A program made the translations under genes and the position numbers. A DNA stretch of 24,247 nt from JBBRUG01 sp038247995. Lineage in GTDB: Bacteria > Chloroflexota > Chloroflexia > Chloroflexales > Chloroflexaceae. The stretch's first letter is position 1, and every line of letters starts with the position of its first letter. The DNA lies in assembly GCA_038247995.1 (NCBI GenBank), contig JBBRUG010000045.1:1-24247 (forward strand). The letters run 5' to 3'. Below the pieces are notes generated by a model. The model was not told the DNA's origin. It saw only the letters and a list, made by a program, of their open reading frames with translations, and ran no database searches. Positions 23,321 to 24,247 of this stretch are shown here, piece after piece.

Positions 23321-23762
23321 GGTGGGCATAGTCGGCCTGGCCGGTGGAGTGCCCCGGATCAGGGTTCAAACGATCGACCAACGCCTCTTCCAGCACGAGG
23401 GCGGCAACCGGTAGGATCGGCACAAGGGCCAGATTATAGGTTTCGCCGGCGGCGCCCTTCAAGCGCAGCACCCGCTGACCGAAGAAGATCAGGGCCGGCA
23501 AACTCGCTGGAATAACGCCGAGTACAATCGCTCGGGGCAGCCAATGCCGGCGTGGCAACCGTCCCAGCAGTGCCTGACCGCCCGTAACCAGCGCCAGGGT
23601 ATTGAACAGGAGCCGGGTATGCTCGGCGGTGCTTTCATTGCGCAGGCTGAGATAGGGAATCTTCGGCCAAAACTGTTTGCTGTTGCCGTGCAAAATGGTC
23701 ATCACCAGTACATTGCTCAGCACATACCCGATCCGACCGCTCCAAGGTTGCATTGTTTGCAT
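23313..23762 (-). CDS. Small multi-span membrane protein, function unknown
   Basis: A protein of about 149 residues that I do not recognise. The start is placed at ATG 23762 (AGGG 5 bp upstream); GTG 23768 and ATG 23753 are alternatives. Hydrophobic segments lie near residues 12-26 (GYVLSNVLVMTILHG), 55-70 (LLFNTLALVTGGQALLG), 75-98 (LPRAIVLGVIPASLPALIFFG) and 108-128 (YNLALVPILPVAALVLEEALV), suggesting three or four spans. The last is followed by a short polar tail. It points toward glpF, but the operator-like repeats and a long non-coding stretch separate them, so it is probably not part of that operon. Protein-like amino acid use in this frame is the main support. Confidence 0.6.
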   Translation of the reverse strand: MQTMQPWSGRIGYVLSNVLVMTILHGNSKQFWPKIPYLSLRNESTAEHTRLLFNTLALVTGGQALLGRLPRRHWLPRAIVLGVIPASLPALIFFGQRVLRLKGAAGETYNLALVPILPVAALVLEEALVDRLNPDPGHSTGQADYAHLV

Positions 23763-23901
23763 TGGCACCCTACTTTACCCGTCTCACATTCGAAACAGGC
23801 GACATCTATCCTTTTTAGGATCTCCATTCATAAGTGTAACACTGCCTGCATGCCTTTCGCAGTTGAAAGCGTTCCACCTTCGGCACTAAAGGCACTACTT
23901 A

Positions 23902-24204
23902 ATGCCCCCTTCCGAACTGCTCTGGCTCATTACCTCCGCTCTGCTTGCTACTTGTGCGTTTGGCTTCGCCCTTGTCGCCTGGCGGCGTGAGGGTACCGCT
24001 AATATTATTCATGCCACCCCGCCATTCACAGCGCGTGAGGTGGTTGAACAGCATCGCTTTGCGACAATCGGTGCCACCGGTTTTGGTGCGCCGATCGAAC
24101 TGTACGGTACACTTGAGGCAGACGAAACGCTTCTCTACCTGCTCGGCGGCCTGAGCGGCGGCGCTGCGGTGGTGGGTTTGCTGTTTGGGTTGGGTGTGGT
24201 GTAA
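23902..24204 (+). CDS. Small two-span membrane protein, function unknown
   Basis: A 100-residue protein that I do not recognise. It has an N-terminal hydrophobic helix (LLWLITSALLATCAFGFALVAW, split as residues 6-17 and 18-27), a polar middle part of about 45 residues (FTAREVVEQHRFATIG onward), and a C-terminal hydrophobic Gly-rich helix (LLYLLGGLSGGAAVVGLLFGLG in two halves, about 77-98). AAAGG lies 9 bp before ATG 23902. It is divergent from the membrane gene on its left, separated by 139 bp of comparatively AT-rich DNA. The remaining 43 bp to the window end hold no recognisable feature. Confidence 0.6.
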   Translation: MPPSELLWLITSALLATCAFGFALVAWRREGTANIIHATPPFTAREVVEQHRFATIGATGFGAPIELYGTLEADETLLYLLGGLSGGAAVVGLLFGLGVV

Positions 24205-24247
24205 ATCGAGCCGCTGCCGAGCCTGGGTGCGGCGGTAGCGCTTCCTC

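Noticed and set aside
23042..23355. Repeated GGCCGGTGGAG...TGCCCC at 23042-23066 and 23339-23355
   Set aside because: The second copy lacks an internal 8-bp piece and the flanks differ, so a real duplication of the membrane gene's end cannot be supported.

Overview
The window is about 24 kb of GC-rich bacterial DNA. It most likely comes from a filamentous anoxygenic phototroph of the Chloroflexota (Chloroflexales, Chloroflexus/Roseiflexus-like). The reasons are adjacent bacteriochlorophyll magnesium-chelatase genes (bchI, bchD), Ser/Thr kinase and FHA signalling proteins typical of the group, and many short tandem-repeat spacers between genes. The genus cannot be fixed from the sequence alone.

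Positions 1-4112 (+ strand): the 3' part of bchI and a complete bchD (bacteriochlorophyll synthesis), then a -10 box and a two-gene unit, a V4R-like putative sensor followed 3 bp later by an RsbR-type STAS protein. Positions 4152-6265 (+): a Tat-exported covalent-flavin oxidase resembling cytokinin dehydrogenase, and a lone single-domain ChrA-type transporter. Positions 6466-8151 (-): ilvD (branched-chain amino acids), convergent with chrA across a perfect 16-bp hairpin. Positions 8484-9725 (+): a GT4-type glycosyltransferase with a good sigma70 promoter. A 611-bp gap follows that holds a probable frameshifted membrane microprotein (- strand). Positions 10337-12907: an FHA/winged-helix regulator (+), convergent with a cytosolic Ser/Thr kinase carrying a seven-blade WD40 propeller (-).

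Positions 13053-22705 (- strand) hold one eight-gene glycerol/dihydroxyacetone cluster, transcribed right to left: glpF, dhaK, dhaL, glpK, glpA, glpB, glpC, dhaM, ending in a stem plus T-tract terminator. Glycerol enters through GlpF, is phosphorylated by GlpK, and is oxidised to DHAP by the quinone-linked GlpABC dehydrogenase. Dihydroxyacetone is phosphorylated in parallel by DhaKLM using PEP-derived phosphate. DhaM is an EIIA-HPr fusion without an Enzyme I domain, and no glycerol dehydrogenase or transcriptional regulator is encoded nearby. Upstream of glpF lies a 600-bp structured region with two copies of the inverted repeat TTGTTT-N8-AAACAA, 32 bp apart, a candidate operator pair. The right end carries two small unrecognised membrane proteins.

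The most unusual property of the window is a set of unrelated but similarly built 7-8 bp imperfect tandem repeats. They sit at gene junctions, often within a few bases of a stop or start codon, and one has entered the bchD reading frame. They resemble in form the heptameric STRR repeats of heterocystous cyanobacteria.
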